Assembly: GCF_001898805.1 (NCBI RefSeq) | Contig: NZ_MKVJ01000006.1 | Location: 11,861 to 75,860 of the forward strand | Source of the DNA: Leifsonia sp. 71-9 | GTDB lineage: Bacteria; Actinomycetota; Actinomycetes; Actinomycetales; Microbacteriaceae | Length of the DNA stretch: 64,000 nt | Reading direction: 5' to 3' | In this document: positions 63,649-64,000 of the stretch, one piece after another | Layout of the letters: every line of letters starts with the position of its first letter | How positions within the stretch are numbered: the first letter of the stretch is position 1 | Program-made: the position numbers and the translations under genes | Notes under the pieces: generated by a model | The model's input: only the letters and a program-made list of their open reading frames with translations | The model's database searches: none | Told to the model about the DNA's origin: nothing

Positions 63649-64000
63649 TTATTCGGTGAAGGCCGACGGCGAGGTGACCTTGATCGAGCCGTCGATGATG
63701 CCGGCCTTGATCTTGTCGAGCTCGCCCTGGAGGCCCTTGTCGACCTTCGACGCGAAGTCGTGGAAGGGGGCCACGCCGACGCCGTCGTTCTTCAGGTTGC
63801 CGACGTACTGGGTGTTGTCGAACTTGCCGCCCGACGCCGCCTGCTCGACGATCGTCGAGACGGTCGGCTTGATGTTCTTCATGATCGAGGTCAGGAACAT
63901 GCTGTTGTAGCCGTTCTGGTCGGTCAGGAAGACGTCGGCGTCGTTACCGATCAGGGCGACGTCCTTGCCGCCGTCCTTGATCGCCGAGGCGGCGCCCTGG
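63649..64000 (-). CDS. BMP-family nucleoside-binding lipoprotein, C-terminal part (cut by window edge)
   Basis: About 116 C-terminal codons are visible; the rest, with the lipoprotein signal, lies beyond the right end. IGNDADVFLTDQNGYNSMFL, FLTSIMKNIKPTVSTIVEQA and GVGVAPFHDFASKV match the C-terminal lobe of BmpA/PnrA-type proteins that bind purine nucleosides outside the membrane. It heads the operon with the ATPase and two permeases. Confidence 0.88.
   Translation of the reverse strand, partial: QGAASAIKDGGKDVALIGNDADVFLTDQNGYNSMFLTSIMKNIKPTVSTIVEQAASGGKFDNTQYVGNLKNDGVGVAPFHDFASKVDKGLQGELDKIKAGIIDGSIKVTSPSAFTE

Overview
The window is high-GC (about 70%) DNA with dense, often overlapping genes, from an actinobacterium. 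Gene content and order (birA-accD-accE-maf-accA; lpdA, PNP and phospho-sugar mutase near add-deoA-cdd; purK/purE beside an LCP gene) point to a member of the Actinomycetota. A Microbacteriaceae/Leifsonia-like organism is my inference; no rRNA or other marker is present to prove it. I found 57 protein-coding genes (two cut by the window ends), no tRNA, rRNA, CRISPR array or insertion sequence.

Region 1 (1-33147) is a large surface-glycopolymer locus. It starts with genes for an acetamido/diacetamido uronic acid sugar nucleotide (UDP-GlcNAc 2-epimerase, N-acetyltransferase, PLP aminotransferase, Gfo/Idh dehydrogenase). Next come many glycosyltransferases, including a GT2-GT4 fusion and a three-module protein. 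Three DUF2142 membrane proteins and a DUF2304 protein follow the same theme. A Wzm/Wzt-type ABC exporter comes next, with a C-terminal domain on the ATPase that probably recognises the glycan. The full dTDP-L-rhamnose pathway (rmlA, rmlC, rmlB, rmlD) is interleaved with two secreted cell-wall-binding-repeat proteins, and an O-acyltransferase closes the locus. Together these predict a rhamnose-containing wall polymer exported by an ABC transporter. The LCP protein just downstream could ligate such a polymer to peptidoglycan.

Region 2 (33221-38260) holds the LCP gene, purE, purK, a GtrA-family membrane protein, a bacterial PH-domain membrane protein and birA. Region 3 (38346-47327) is the biotin-dependent acyl-CoA carboxylase locus: carboxyltransferase beta, epsilon subunit, maf and the biotinylated alpha subunit. 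It is interrupted on the opposite strand by a two-component system (NarL-type regulator, histidine kinase, kinase-like membrane protein) and an RNA methyltransferase. The gap after accE holds tandem hairpins and a possible small RNA.

Region 4 (47366-64000) contains an AbiEi/DUF559-like protein, a Na+/H+ antiporter and an LpdA-type flavoprotein. It then has PNP plus a phospho-sugar mutase, an MFS exporter divergent from an ArsR-type regulator, and a lone PTS IIA-IIB pair. It ends with a nucleoside uptake and salvage operon (BMP lipoprotein, ABC ATPase, two permeases, cdd, deoA) followed by add.

A recurring feature is a TANNNT -10 hexamer ending 6-8 nt before the start codon, with no room for a Shine-Dalgarno leader. 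I count 13 such starts and use them to choose several start codons; they predict many leaderless mRNAs.
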